This document shows positions 32,646-41,605 of a DNA stretch of 64,000 nucleotides, in pieces. Both the position numbers and the translations under genes were made by a program. The first letter of the stretch is position 1. Every line of letters begins with the position of its first letter. Below the pieces are notes generated by a model that saw only the letters and a program-made list of their open reading frames with translations, made no database searches and was not told the DNA's origin. Source of the stretch: Agaribacterium haliotis (GTDB lineage Bacteria; Pseudomonadota; Gammaproteobacteria; Pseudomonadales; Cellvibrionaceae); the NCBI RefSeq assembly GCF_002312815.1, contig NZ_NKQJ01000014.1, positions 1 to 64,000 on the forward strand. Reading direction: 5' to 3'.

Positions 32646-34517
32646 TCAGCGGTGGGCGATTTCGACTAAACCCCAGACCGCCAAGCCGTCAAAGGCCAGC
32701 AAATAATCGCCGCTGTCATCCTGTTTGAGTTCGAGCTCTTGTGAGCTGCCGTCGGGCAGGTGCAGCTTGGCGCCTTTAAGTTTTTTGGCAAAGAAGTTTT
32801 TGCTAATGCGCAGTTCAACGTCATCCAGCTGGGGCGTGATGCCCTGGCTTTCATCGAAGGGGCGATTTAGCAAGTGAATAACATAGGGTGCTTTGTGAGA
32901 GCTGGATGTTCGCGGCAAGGCGGAGACGAGGTGGTCGGCCGGAGCGCCGGCAACGGTCGCTGAAATTTTATTTTTTACCAGAGACGCGAGCTTGTCGGAA
33001 TCCGAGCTGTCGACCACTTTTTCCGAATAAAGATCGAGCAGTGCCTGATGCTCTTCGCTTAAGAAGCTCGCGTCGGCGTCGGTAACCAGCGCGTCAAAAC
33101 GTGAAAGCTCTTTTAAGCTTGGCGCAAAGCTGTTACCGGCGTCGCCGAACATCAGAAAGTCAAAACTGTAGTTGCCGAGCATCAAATTCGTTACCGAGCC
33201 AAAAGTGCTGATCGTGCCTTCGGTTGATGAGCTGTCGACATAGGCCTGCATCGGCGCAATATAGGCGACATTTGAATAAGCTTTATAACCGTCGAATAGT
33301 TGCTTGTGTCTATCGACAAACTGGTACAAGTCGCGATAGTTGTCGGCGCCGGGCTCCCAGACATTAATATCTTCGCCGCCTATCCACACTCGCGCAGGAA
33401 TCGAAAACACCGCTCCCATTGCGTAGGCTTGGGCAATCCATCCGCGTGCCTGGCGCGGGACGTTGCGCTGCTGCAGGTTGGCAAACTCAAATGGATAGGG
33501 GAAATACACCATGGTTTTGTCGATGGATTCCGCCGCTTTCATATGTGGAATAGTGGCCATGGTAATTTGGTCCGGGAAAAAGTCAGGGAACATAAATGCT
33601 TCCCCGGCCCAGTATGTTAACTCATCAGAGTTTAGGTAACCGCGCACATCAATCATCGATGTGGTTGCGCCAATATCGATGTCGCTGTCTTTGCTGCGAA
33701 TATAGGCAAAAACCTCATTCATCTTTTCATTGAGCACATCGCGGTTAAAGTAGGTGTAGTCTTCTATCAGTGGAATGGCGGTGACGCCACCGCCAAAAGC
33801 CGAGGCCTGGGCCTGAAAACTTTCATTGGTATAGCCCGCGTCACGCAGGTAGTCGCCGTAATCAAAACTGTCGATATTTTCTATGCCCATCGCATAGAGT
33901 TCCATCATCGTATATTTGTCGGCCATATAGTTTCTAAAGGCTTTTATGGCGGGTTCGGAAAAATCACCGCCGGCGCCGAGCAGTTGAGTTGAGCGCACCG
34001 ATGAGGTCTGTGAATCAAACATAATATGGCTGATATCGGCTTCAAACATGCGGTCGACCTGAAGCTTGTAGTAGTCGACAAACAGCGGGCTGTGGTTGCT
34101 CAGCCAGCCGTTTGGATAGCCGTTGTAACTTAAATCACCCATAAAAAAATATGTGACTATGTCGCCGTCGAGGTTGCGTACATAGTGCTGGTCGGGTTGT
34201 TCGGCGTAGTCGATAAACCACTGAAAACCCCAGTCAAATTCGCCGCGGGCATTAAAATCTAAACCCTGGTCACGATAATAGGCGACCTCGGCCACCCACT
34301 CGCCAAGTACTGCGTCGTCGTGCAGTTGTTGCTGGGGCATATGGCCCCAAAATATACCGGTGGCAGCAAAATCCTGAAATTCTTCGAGCTCTGAATTTAT
34401 GCCGTAGGTATACCAAATAGTTGATTTGGGCAGGCTTGTTTGGGTATCGCCACCACAGGCGGCGAGGGCCAATGCAGATACGGCCAGCAGGGCCTTGTAG
34501 CTGGTATTTATTAACAT
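32646..34517 (-). CDS. Secreted lipoprotein, glycoside-hydrolase-like barrel (unassigned)
   Basis: This 623-residue protein starts at the ATG at 34517, set by GGAGAGC nine bases before it. The lipobox is ALALAAC (Cys about 20). The mature part has the layout of a large TIM-barrel glycosidase of the GH42/GHL kind: alternating segments such as HIMFDSQTS, IGATTSMIDVRGY and TYWAGEAFMFPDFFPDQI with candidate acidic residues, then a small beta domain (about 530-623). The exact family is not recognised and catalytic residues are not assigned. It is downstream of the DUF1552 gene, behind a terminator. Confidence 0.6.
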   Translation of the reverse strand: MLINTSYKALLAVSALALAACGGDTQTSLPKSTIWYTYGINSELEEFQDFAATGIFWGHMPQQQLHDDAVLGEWVAEVAYYRDQGLDFNARGEFDWGFQWFIDYAEQPDQHYVRNLDGDIVTYFFMGDLSYNGYPNGWLSNHSPLFVDYYKLQVDRMFEADISHIMFDSQTSSVRSTQLLGAGGDFSEPAIKAFRNYMADKYTMMELYAMGIENIDSFDYGDYLRDAGYTNESFQAQASAFGGGVTAIPLIEDYTYFNRDVLNEKMNEVFAYIRSKDSDIDIGATTSMIDVRGYLNSDELTYWAGEAFMFPDFFPDQITMATIPHMKAAESIDKTMVYFPYPFEFANLQQRNVPRQARGWIAQAYAMGAVFSIPARVWIGGEDINVWEPGADNYRDLYQFVDRHKQLFDGYKAYSNVAYIAPMQAYVDSSSTEGTISTFGSVTNLMLGNYSFDFLMFGDAGNSFAPSLKELSRFDALVTDADASFLSEEHQALLDLYSEKVVDSSDSDKLASLVKNKISATVAGAPADHLVSALPRTSSSHKAPYVIHLLNRPFDESQGITPQLDDVELRISKNFFAKKLKGAKLHLPDGSSQELELKQDDSGDYLLAFDGLAVWGLVEIAHR

Positions 34518-34704
34518 AGTGCTCTCCATAGTAATCGTCCAATCAGCGTTCGCAGCTGTTGAATCCCAATGCCTGGACTCAAGCTGCCACAGCAAAATAA
34601 GAAAAATAGAGAGCTCTAAAAAGTGGCTTGCGCTGAATGCACTTTAACTTGCGGTGAGCGCAAACGCGTTGCGTTTTTGAGACGGAAAATTCTAAAACCG
34701 GTAG

Positions 34705-34746
34705 GCGAAAAAAGAAAAAGCCCGCAGCTCAATAAGAGTGCGGGCT
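34705..34746 (-). terminator. Rho-independent terminator after DUF1552 gene
   Basis: On the minus strand AGCCCGCA (34746-34739) pairs with TGCGGGCT (34726-34719) and is followed by TTTTCTTTTTTC. It should end the DUF1592-DUF1552 transcript, with only limited read-through into the glycosidase-like gene. Confidence 0.85.
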
Positions 34747-34782
34747 AAAGCGGGAGCTTAAACTAGAAAAATAAAAAAGTGC

Positions 34783-36186
34783 TTATGCCAGTACACCAGG
34801 CAGAGGGCCTTTACAGAAATCGGGAATACCAAAATGGTCGATGTCGGTAAAGCCCATCGCGTGTGCGGCCGTTACATAAACGTCGCCGTGAGTGCGGCGA
34901 TCATTACTAAAGTCAAAGAACTGACCGGTATTGATCGCACCACCGGCGCGGCCGGCACTGACATAAGGGATGTTGGTGCGGTTGTGCTCAACGTTGTTTT
35001 CATTTGAGTGTTCACTGGTCCAGATAACGTAAGTGTTATCAAGCATAGTGCCGTCACCCTCAGGAATGCTCTTCATCTTCTCAAGCAGATAAGCAAAACG
35101 CTCGGCATACCATTCAACAACGAGGTTGCGGCCGCGAACTTTATCGGCGCCGCCGATAGCACCATGGGTCAGCGCGTGGTGGGCAATGACCAGGCCTTTG
35201 GTGGTGAACACGGTGTTATCCGCTGCGCCCGACCACATAAGGGTACCAACACGCGAGCGGTCACAGGAAAGTCCCTGAACAATCAGGTCCATCATGTTTT
35301 CACCGTCAATGCGATAGCGCTCGTCGTACACACCAACTTCATCTTTGAGTGTTGGTACAGAACAAGAGAGGCTGCCGGCACTTTCCTGGAAAGCCAGTTG
35401 GCGCTCAAGCTCGCGCACGGCGTCGAGGTGAGCTTCCATCTTGTGCAGGTCTTCCGTGGCGATAACGGTTTTGATTGCATCGATTTCTGCTTTGGCATGA
35501 TCAATCACACTGCGGCGCTCAGCCAGGCGGCGAGCAAAGGCTTCGTCGCCGCCGGGGCCGCCAGTATCGGCCGCGTTAAAGATATCGCTGTGCAGGGTCT
35601 GCGCGTCGACCTGGGGGTAAATCGAGGCGCCTGGTGTGCCGTAAACCTGGTGGTAAAAAGCGTTCTCTGGGGTTTTGACCCCTGCAAAGATGTATTTAAG
35701 CCCGGTTTGTGTCTCTGGGTTCTCCTGAAGGCGCTGACTGATGTATTGGTCAATTGACAGGCCTTCGGAGTGATAAACCGCTTCCTGGTCGCCGTCGTTG
35801 GCACCGCCATCGGCCTTTTTGGTAAAGGCTGCGGTCAACAAGTGCGGAGCGAGAGCCGGGTGACTGTTGGTCACATTGTAGGTGCGACCGTCGCCCAGGA
35901 TTTTTAAATAGGCACCAAAGTCGATGCCGCGGTAGATATTGATATCACTTTTTAGGTGATCGAGCACCTTAAAGGATTCACCGTTGACATAATCGGGGCC
36001 GGGGTTAGACGGAATGTAGCCGTCGCCGTGACCACTGGGGGTGGTCATGACGATAAAGCGCTTAGGTGCATTGCCGTCGGCAGCTTCGGCATTAAAGACC
36101 GGGATAAAGGGCGCCGCAGCGCCCAGGCCCATGGCCTTAATGACCGTGCGACGTGAATAGTTCTTAAATATTTCGCGTTTTTTCAT
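34783..36186 (-). CDS. Tat-exported DUF1552 protein
   Basis: This protein of about 467 residues has a twin-arginine signal (SRRTVIKAMGLGAAAP, about 11-26) and the DUF1552 (PF07586) domain over nearly its whole length. Visible motifs include MTTPSGHGDGY, KYIFAGVKTPENAFY, SCDRSRVGTLMWSGAADNTVF and YVIWTSEHSNENNVEHNR. DUF1552 proteins accompany DUF1592-block proteins in planctomycetes, myxobacteria and gammaproteobacteria; no function is proven. A start at 36186 is preferred (TGAGG nine bases upstream); upstream GTG/ATG codons overlap the preceding gene. Tat export suggests folding or cofactor loading in the cytoplasm. Confidence 0.9.
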   Translation of the reverse strand: MKKREIFKNYSRRTVIKAMGLGAAAPFIPVFNAEAADGNAPKRFIVMTTPSGHGDGYIPSNPGPDYVNGESFKVLDHLKSDINIYRGIDFGAYLKILGDGRTYNVTNSHPALAPHLLTAAFTKKADGGANDGDQEAVYHSEGLSIDQYISQRLQENPETQTGLKYIFAGVKTPENAFYHQVYGTPGASIYPQVDAQTLHSDIFNAADTGGPGGDEAFARRLAERRSVIDHAKAEIDAIKTVIATEDLHKMEAHLDAVRELERQLAFQESAGSLSCSVPTLKDEVGVYDERYRIDGENMMDLIVQGLSCDRSRVGTLMWSGAADNTVFTTKGLVIAHHALTHGAIGGADKVRGRNLVVEWYAERFAYLLEKMKSIPEGDGTMLDNTYVIWTSEHSNENNVEHNRTNIPYVSAGRAGGAINTGQFFDFSNDRRTHGDVYVTAAHAMGFTDIDHFGIPDFCKGPLPGVLA

Positions 36187-36197
36187 TGTCATCATCC

Positions 36198-39100
36198 TCA
36201 CTGGGCGTTGGCGCGACGGTGGCGGAAGGCGTCACTGAGTACGATGGAGCGAATCACATCCTGAATCGAACCGCCTTGGCTATACGCTGCGTCGTTGGCC
36301 TGGCCAAGTGAGCAGGTGTCGTTAGTGTTAGGTGTGCGGCCAACAGCAAACTGGAACCACTGATAGGTGTAGCACTCTTGAACATCGGTACTGGCAGCAA
36401 GTTTAGATTGCAGGCCCTGCGCACCTTTGAACTCACCGTCGACGTCGGTCTTAAGGAAATAACCGCTGTCGTCAACCGGGAAGCCAGCTCCGTACATATC
36501 TTGCCAGTGACCACTGTCGTCAAAGTTATCAAGCGGGAAGCCGAGCGGATCCATCAGCGTGTGACAACCGCCACAGCCCGGGTCTTCGGTGTGCAGCTTA
36601 AACAACTCGCGCGGGTTCAGGCCGGGGATGCTTTGATCTGGCTCACCAATAGTTGGTGGGGCCGGTGGAATCACACCACAGAGCACTTGCTCACGCAGGA
36701 ACAGGCCGCGCGTCGTTGGCGAGTGGTTGCTGCGCAAGAACGGCGCTCGCGTCAACAGGCCTGCGCGAATGTCGGCGTTGACACGATATTTGTCAAAACC
36801 GTCGCTGCCGCTGGCAATTGGGCTGCCGCTAGCCTCGTAAAAGGCTTTGGTGGCGTCGTTCAAATAACCGTAGTCTACGGTAAACAACTCGCGGTACGTC
36901 GCGTTGTCGGCAAAGACCAACGAGTTCAGGGTGCGGCGGAAGTCTTCAAGGGCCGCATATTGCTCGTCGTAGTCGTTGGTACCTTCAGATGGCTCTGTAA
37001 CGTGCATCCACTGCTCGTGGAACAGCTGCACCACTTCGTGAGCTCGGGCGTCATTTAACATGCGCTCGGCTTGCTGAGTCAGAACCATGTCGTCACTGAG
37101 CTGACCGTTGGCGGCAAGATCAAGCAAAACATCGTCGGGCACACTGCGCCACAGGAACAGAGCCAGGCGACCGGCGAGTTCGTAGTCGGTCAAGGCGCGA
37201 ACGGCACTTTGGCCTTCGCCTTGTTCGACGTAGTAGAGGAACTGCGGCGAGGCGAGGATGGCTTGCAGCATTGTCGACAGGCCGCGATCAAAATCCTCGG
37301 CCGTTTGCGCAGCCCGGAAAACCGTCAGCAGGCGCTCTTGTTCAGCGGCAGAGACAGGGCGGCGGAAGGCGCGGCGGCCGATGCTGTCGATAACCGCTAC
37401 CGCGCAGTTTTCGTCATTGGCGGCGCAGCTTGGCATCCACTCGTTTTTGGTCAACAGCGCAGCATCGGCAACCTTGGTCGCAGCTTCAAAGTACTGTTTG
37501 ACCTGGTTGAACTCCGGTGCGCGGGAACTGTTGATAAAGAAGTTGCCAACCAGCTGGTCGGCACTAAAGCCGCGGGTGAAGTCACCTTCAACTTTAAACA
37601 GATCGGAAACCATGCGTGCGTAGTCCACACCGGCGACACGGCGCAGGGTGTTAAAGCCGGTATCCGGAGTACCACAGGCACCTAAATCACCACCTTTATC
37701 GAGGAAGTCTGACAGCTCAACATCTGGGCGGCCTTGGTAACCGGCAAAGTTATCGAGAATGTAGTCAGCCATATCGGTTGCACAGTCGCCAACACAGGCG
37801 TGAGCAAACTGGAAAGGCATCTGTCTCTCGATAAAGTTGACCAAGCTGTCGCGGCTGCCGCAGGTTGTACAACGGCTTGCAGTCAGCGCATCACCGAGTT
37901 CAGAGCGACCTTTGCCATCCGGGCCACCGTGACAGTTTGAACACATACGGGCGTATTTGTCTTCGGTGTTTTCGGCGCGCTTGATATTGATGTAGCTCAG
38001 CGTTGGGTTAAAGGTCACCGACTTCATTTCAATAGTGATTTTACCATCGGCAACCCAGATATCTTTGGCCTCTTTAATCAAGGCGCTGTGATAACTGCCG
38101 GTCTCGCCGACCGGGTCAACATTGCTGAGTTTTTGCTCACCTTCAATATCGACATTAAATACACGCGCACCGGCAGAGGTGTGGGTTTGAACCAGTTCAA
38201 CAAAACCTAGCTCGACATTGTAGAAACCGGCTGGTACGTCAAATTCGTAGGTGCTTTCGCCATAGCGCTCGGTAAAGAACAGGCCGTCGTTTTCGGTATT
38301 GGGTACCGATACGATAATACCTTCCTGGTTTGAGGTGCCGCCGCCGCTAAAGCCGTAATCGGCCTTAAACTCGGTGCCGTGGATGCCGGTGTAATCTCCG
38401 CCGCCGACATTGACGGCAAGGAAACTTACATAGCGAGTTTCTTCAGGCTCCGGTGGGGTAGTTGGGCTAGGTGATGGGGTTGGTGTTGGGGTTGAGCCAT
38501 TTAAATCGTGCTCATGCTCTAACCAAGCGCGAATTGATGCGGCGCAGTTTGCGTCGCAGGCTGCGGCATTGCCCAGTGGCATGCGCTCCACGGTATCAGA
38601 GTCAAAATGGCTGTTGCGTATAGCATCAATGATTTCTCCCCACTCCCCGCCTAAGCCAGTGTCACCGTGACAAGCTGTGCCACATACGCTGAGGTAGGTG
38701 TCTTTACCTGCTTGTAATTCCGGGGTTAGATCTGGGTCGGGAGCGCTAGACGGGCTAGGCTGAGGCGCTGGGCTTGGGCTAACAACAGGGCTCGGGCTAA
38801 CTTGAGGCTGAGAGCTCGGGCTCGGCACTGGTGCCGAAGACGGGCTTTGCTGCGGTTGAGAACTTGGGCTCGGTGCAGGGCTCGGCTGGGTGCTGCCGCC
38901 GCTAACGCGCTGAACTTTGATCCAGCTAACGGTTGGGTTGTGTGTTACTTTTTCGAAGCTCAGGTTGAGCTTGCCGTCGCTGACGCTGATATTGTCGACG
39001 ACTTTGTTTAAGGCTGTGCGCACAGCACCGCTTTCACCCGCAGGGTCAACATTTTGCAAGCGCACTTGGTTTTCAACACGAACGTTAAATACTCGCGAGC

Positions 39101-41033
39101 CTGCGCTGTGTGTAGTGACCAGCTCAACAAAGCCGAGTTCTACACGATAGTTGCCGTTGTCGACATCAAATTCGTAAGTACTTTCACCCCAGCGCTCGGT
39201 GTAGAACAGCGTGTCGTTGGTGGTGTTGAGAATATCGGCATTGCTGGCGCTCTGGTCAGAGGTGCTGCCACCGCTAAAGCCTGAATCGGCGCTAAAGCGC
39301 GTGCCGTCGGCTGCAGTAAAGGCCGCACCGGCGACGTTAATGGCAACAACCGTTTCATACTGAGGAGGTTGCGGGCTTGGGCTCGGCTGAGGGTTAACAC
39401 TCGGCTCGGGCGTCGGTGTATCAACCCAGGTTTTGATATACGCCGCAACTTCTGTTGCACAGCTGCCAACACAGTTACCTGGAACCGCGGGCATCCATTT
39501 TACAATGTAGTCTTCCAGGCTGAGCTGTACGCCGGCTTCTTTGCTGTGTGCAAAGCTAGTTTTGCTGGCATCAAGCGCAAAAATAGCTGCTGTGCCGTCG
39601 GCATTTTTGCTGCCATCTACACCATGACAAGCTAAACACTGAGCTTCGTACTGAGTCTTGCCCGCTTCAACAATGGGGTCTGTAGGGTTTGAACTCGGCG
39701 ACGGCTGGGGCGCAGAGCTCGGCTGAGTTGAAGGCTGAGGGTTGGCGCTAGGCTGAGTCGACGGCTGTGGGTTACTGCTCGGCGCCGTCGAAGGCTGAGG
39801 CGCTGAAGATGGTGCGGCAGAAGGCGCAGGGCTCGGCACAACCACGGTATTCCAGCTGCGTATATAAGCTGCGGTGTCGGCGGCACAGGTGCCTACACAG
39901 GTTGTCGGTGGGTTGGTGCCAATAGGCATTGCTTCGATAATGTAGGTCACAATATCGGTATTGTGCGCGCCGTAGGTAGGTTTGCTTGAATCAAGCTTGT
40001 TTAGACCTTCGCCTTTGGCGCCGTGACAGCTGCTGCACTGGTTGTCATAGGCGGTTTTCCCGGCGACGGCATCACCTAAGCTAACACCCGTAGCTTCTAC
40101 CACTTCTGAAGCGGTATTTTCATACTGGTTGTCGCTCACTTGCAGTTGAATGCTGTAGCTAACATTGCTCTGGCGAATAATTTGAATCGAGCTGTTACTG
40201 CCGTAGTCTTGACTGTTTACCGTCCAGCGATACGTCAGGGCGTCGCCATTCGGGTCGTAACTCTTGCTGCCATCAACGGTAATCATCTGATTGTTGGGCT
40301 CAATGTTTACGTCTATAACCGCAACAGGAGGCTGGTTTTGACCGGGGACAATTGGGCTTGGTGTTGGCGACGGTGACGGTGACGGCGCAAGGCTTGGCTT
40401 GGGCGCCGGCAAGTCAATCAAGTCGTTCCAGCTGCGCACATAGGCGGCGACGTCTTTTGCGCACTGGCCAGAGCAGAGGCTGGGCGCAAGCGGCATCTCC
40501 AAGTCAAAATAGCTAACGATATCGCGATTATTGCGGCCGAAGCTTAACTTGGTTTCGTCAATAATAGGATTCGTTGTGGCCTTGCCATCAACGCCGTGAC
40601 AGCCAAGACATTGATCAATGTAAAGCTCTTTACCGCGCTCGGCGTCACCGAGTTCAACATGGGCGGCATCAAATACTTTGTGAGCATCGCCTTCGTTGGC
40701 GTTGTCACTGACTATCAGTTGGATGCTGTAGCCAAGTGCCGGGTCACGCGGCACGGTGGCTGACATGCCCGTCGTGTAATCGGCGCCGTTTACGCGCCAC
40801 TGGTAAGATACGATGGTGTCGTTGTCAGGGTCGTAACTCTTTGATGCATCAAGCTGGATTTCACTATCAGTTAAAGAGGTTACGCTGATAACAGCGATAG
40901 GCTTTCCAGCCTGGGGGTCGGATGGATTGGAGGGCGGAGCAGCACTGTCGACGTCGACAGCTCCGCCACAGGCAGACAAAACTAACGCCAACGCCGGCAG
41001 AGCCAGGCGGCGAATACTAGGTAGTGAGCGCAC
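36198..41033 (-). CDS. Giant multihaem, malectin-like, DUF1592-block lipoprotein (1611 aa)
   Basis: The protein has lipobox LVLSAC (Cys about 22). In order it then has: PKD domain (about 42-125); cytochrome module 1 (130-205); PKD 2 (232-320); module 2 (322-395); module 3 (452-540); malectin-like 1 (560-705); module 4 (765-840); malectin-like 2 (866-1015); module 5 (1020-1090). The DUF1587, 1595, 1592, 1588 and 1585 domains follow (about 1120-1606). Modules are joined by Pro/Ser linkers. Each module has CxxCH (CGTACH in module 4), an MP Met-ligand motif and a following CxxxCA. DUF1588 adds CGGCH near 1486. A surface electron-transfer role on bound polysaccharide is inference. GTG start; coupled to the DUF1552 gene. 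Confidence 0.92.
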   Translation of the reverse strand: MRSLPSIRRLALPALALVLSACGGAVDVDSAAPPSNPSDPQAGKPIAVISVTSLTDSEIQLDASKSYDPDNDTIVSYQWRVNGADYTTGMSATVPRDPALGYSIQLIVSDNANEGDAHKVFDAAHVELGDAERGKELYIDQCLGCHGVDGKATTNPIIDETKLSFGRNNRDIVSYFDLEMPLAPSLCSGQCAKDVAAYVRSWNDLIDLPAPKPSLAPSPSPSPTPSPIVPGQNQPPVAVIDVNIEPNNQMITVDGSKSYDPNGDALTYRWTVNSQDYGSNSSIQIIRQSNVSYSIQLQVSDNQYENTASEVVEATGVSLGDAVAGKTAYDNQCSSCHGAKGEGLNKLDSSKPTYGAHNTDIVTYIIEAMPIGTNPPTTCVGTCAADTAAYIRSWNTVVVPSPAPSAAPSSAPQPSTAPSSNPQPSTQPSANPQPSTQPSSAPQPSPSSNPTDPIVEAGKTQYEAQCLACHGVDGSKNADGTAAIFALDASKTSFAHSKEAGVQLSLEDYIVKWMPAVPGNCVGSCATEVAAYIKTWVDTPTPEPSVNPQPSPSPQPPQYETVVAINVAGAAFTAADGTRFSADSGFSGGSTSDQSASNADILNTTNDTLFYTERWGESTYEFDVDNGNYRVELGFVELVTTHSAGSRVFNVRVENQVRLQNVDPAGESGAVRTALNKVVDNISVSDGKLNLSFEKVTHNPTVSWIKVQRVSGGSTQPSPAPSPSSQPQQSPSSAPVPSPSSQPQVSPSPVVSPSPAPQPSPSSAPDPDLTPELQAGKDTYLSVCGTACHGDTGLGGEWGEIIDAIRNSHFDSDTVERMPLGNAAACDANCAASIRAWLEHEHDLNGSTPTPTPSPSPTTPPEPEETRYVSFLAVNVGGGDYTGIHGTEFKADYGFSGGGTSNQEGIIVSVPNTENDGLFFTERYGESTYEFDVPAGFYNVELGFVELVQTHTSAGARVFNVDIEGEQKLSNVDPVGETGSYHSALIKEAKDIWVADGKITIEMKSVTFNPTLSYINIKRAENTEDKYARMCSNCHGGPDGKGRSELGDALTASRCTTCGSRDSLVNFIERQMPFQFAHACVGDCATDMADYILDNFAGYQGRPDVELSDFLDKGGDLGACGTPDTGFNTLRRVAGVDYARMVSDLFKVEGDFTRGFSADQLVGNFFINSSRAPEFNQVKQYFEAATKVADAALLTKNEWMPSCAANDENCAVAVIDSIGRRAFRRPVSAAEQERLLTVFRAAQTAEDFDRGLSTMLQAILASPQFLYYVEQGEGQSAVRALTDYELAGRLALFLWRSVPDDVLLDLAANGQLSDDMVLTQQAERMLNDARAHEVVQLFHEQWMHVTEPSEGTNDYDEQYAALEDFRRTLNSLVFADNATYRELFTVDYGYLNDATKAFYEASGSPIASGSDGFDKYRVNADIRAGLLTRAPFLRSNHSPTTRGLFLREQVLCGVIPPAPPTIGEPDQSIPGLNPRELFKLHTEDPGCGGCHTLMDPLGFPLDNFDDSGHWQDMYGAGFPVDDSGYFLKTDVDGEFKGAQGLQSKLAASTDVQECYTYQWFQFAVGRTPNTNDTCSLGQANDAAYSQGGSIQDVIRSIVLSDAFRHRRANAQ

Positions 41034-41605
41034 GGTTTATCTCTTATGTAAGTTAGAAGAGGGATGTGTAAAGTTTAAGATTTGAACAAATTATCGGGTG
41101 TGACCCAGGTCTCAGGGGGCATTGGGCTTGAGCTTGATTCAGCTCAATGTATGAATTGTGCATTACAAATAAGCTATAGGGCTGCCACTATAGTATGGTT
41201 TTGTTTGGCGCGCAAAACATCTTTTATTGCTTTCCCGCCTGGCCTTTTCCCGTTCTTTGGCTTTAGCTGTAATGACAAAAAGCTCAGAAAATTAAGTAAA
41301 CGTTTTCGACTCTTTTGTGTTTTATCTATCTCTCTTGTCCGGCAATAGCAAGCTAACTCTTAAAAGTGTCAGTGCTGTGTGTTTTGCGCCGGCTGTGAAC
41401 CGTTGCAGGCGCCTGCTGCGGCTGAAGCCCTTTATCTACGGCGGCTGAAGCTCTTTATCTACGGCGGCTGAAGCTCTTTGTCTACACTACACATAGAGTT
41501 CAGGTGCTTACCTGACTCAATGTTCCTTTCGCCCAAGCGCTCGTTGCGCAACTGATGCCTGGGACATAGCCACAAACACATCGCGAGTTGGATCGCCCAG
41601 GGCTC
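41034..41605. other. Divergent intergenic region between giant lipoprotein and hybrid kinase
   Basis: These 572 bases hold the promoters of two divergent genes. No gene is accepted: an open frame at 41082-41348 (+) has no domain or ribosome site. The only clear structure is the 23-bp tandem repeat at 41418-41485. Confidence 0.6.
41418..41485. repeat. 23-bp tandem repeat, three copies
   Basis: The unit GCGGCTGAAGCTCTTTATCTACG occurs at 41418-41440, 41441-41463 and 41464-41485 (last copy one base short, two substitutions overall). It lies about 120 bases upstream of the hybrid kinase start and could be a regulator-binding array or replication slippage. Confidence 0.9.

Noticed and set aside
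35008-35757. Long plus-strand open frame (about 249 codons) opposite the DUF1552 gene
   Set aside because: It lies wholly antisense to a gene with clear domain and Tat signal. It has no ribosome site or recognisable domain, and arises from codon bias of the true frame.
36378-37685. Plus-strand open frames of about 226 and 204 codons opposite the DUF1592 block
   Set aside because: They are antisense shadows of the conserved DUF1592/1588 domains, with no start signals or domain features.
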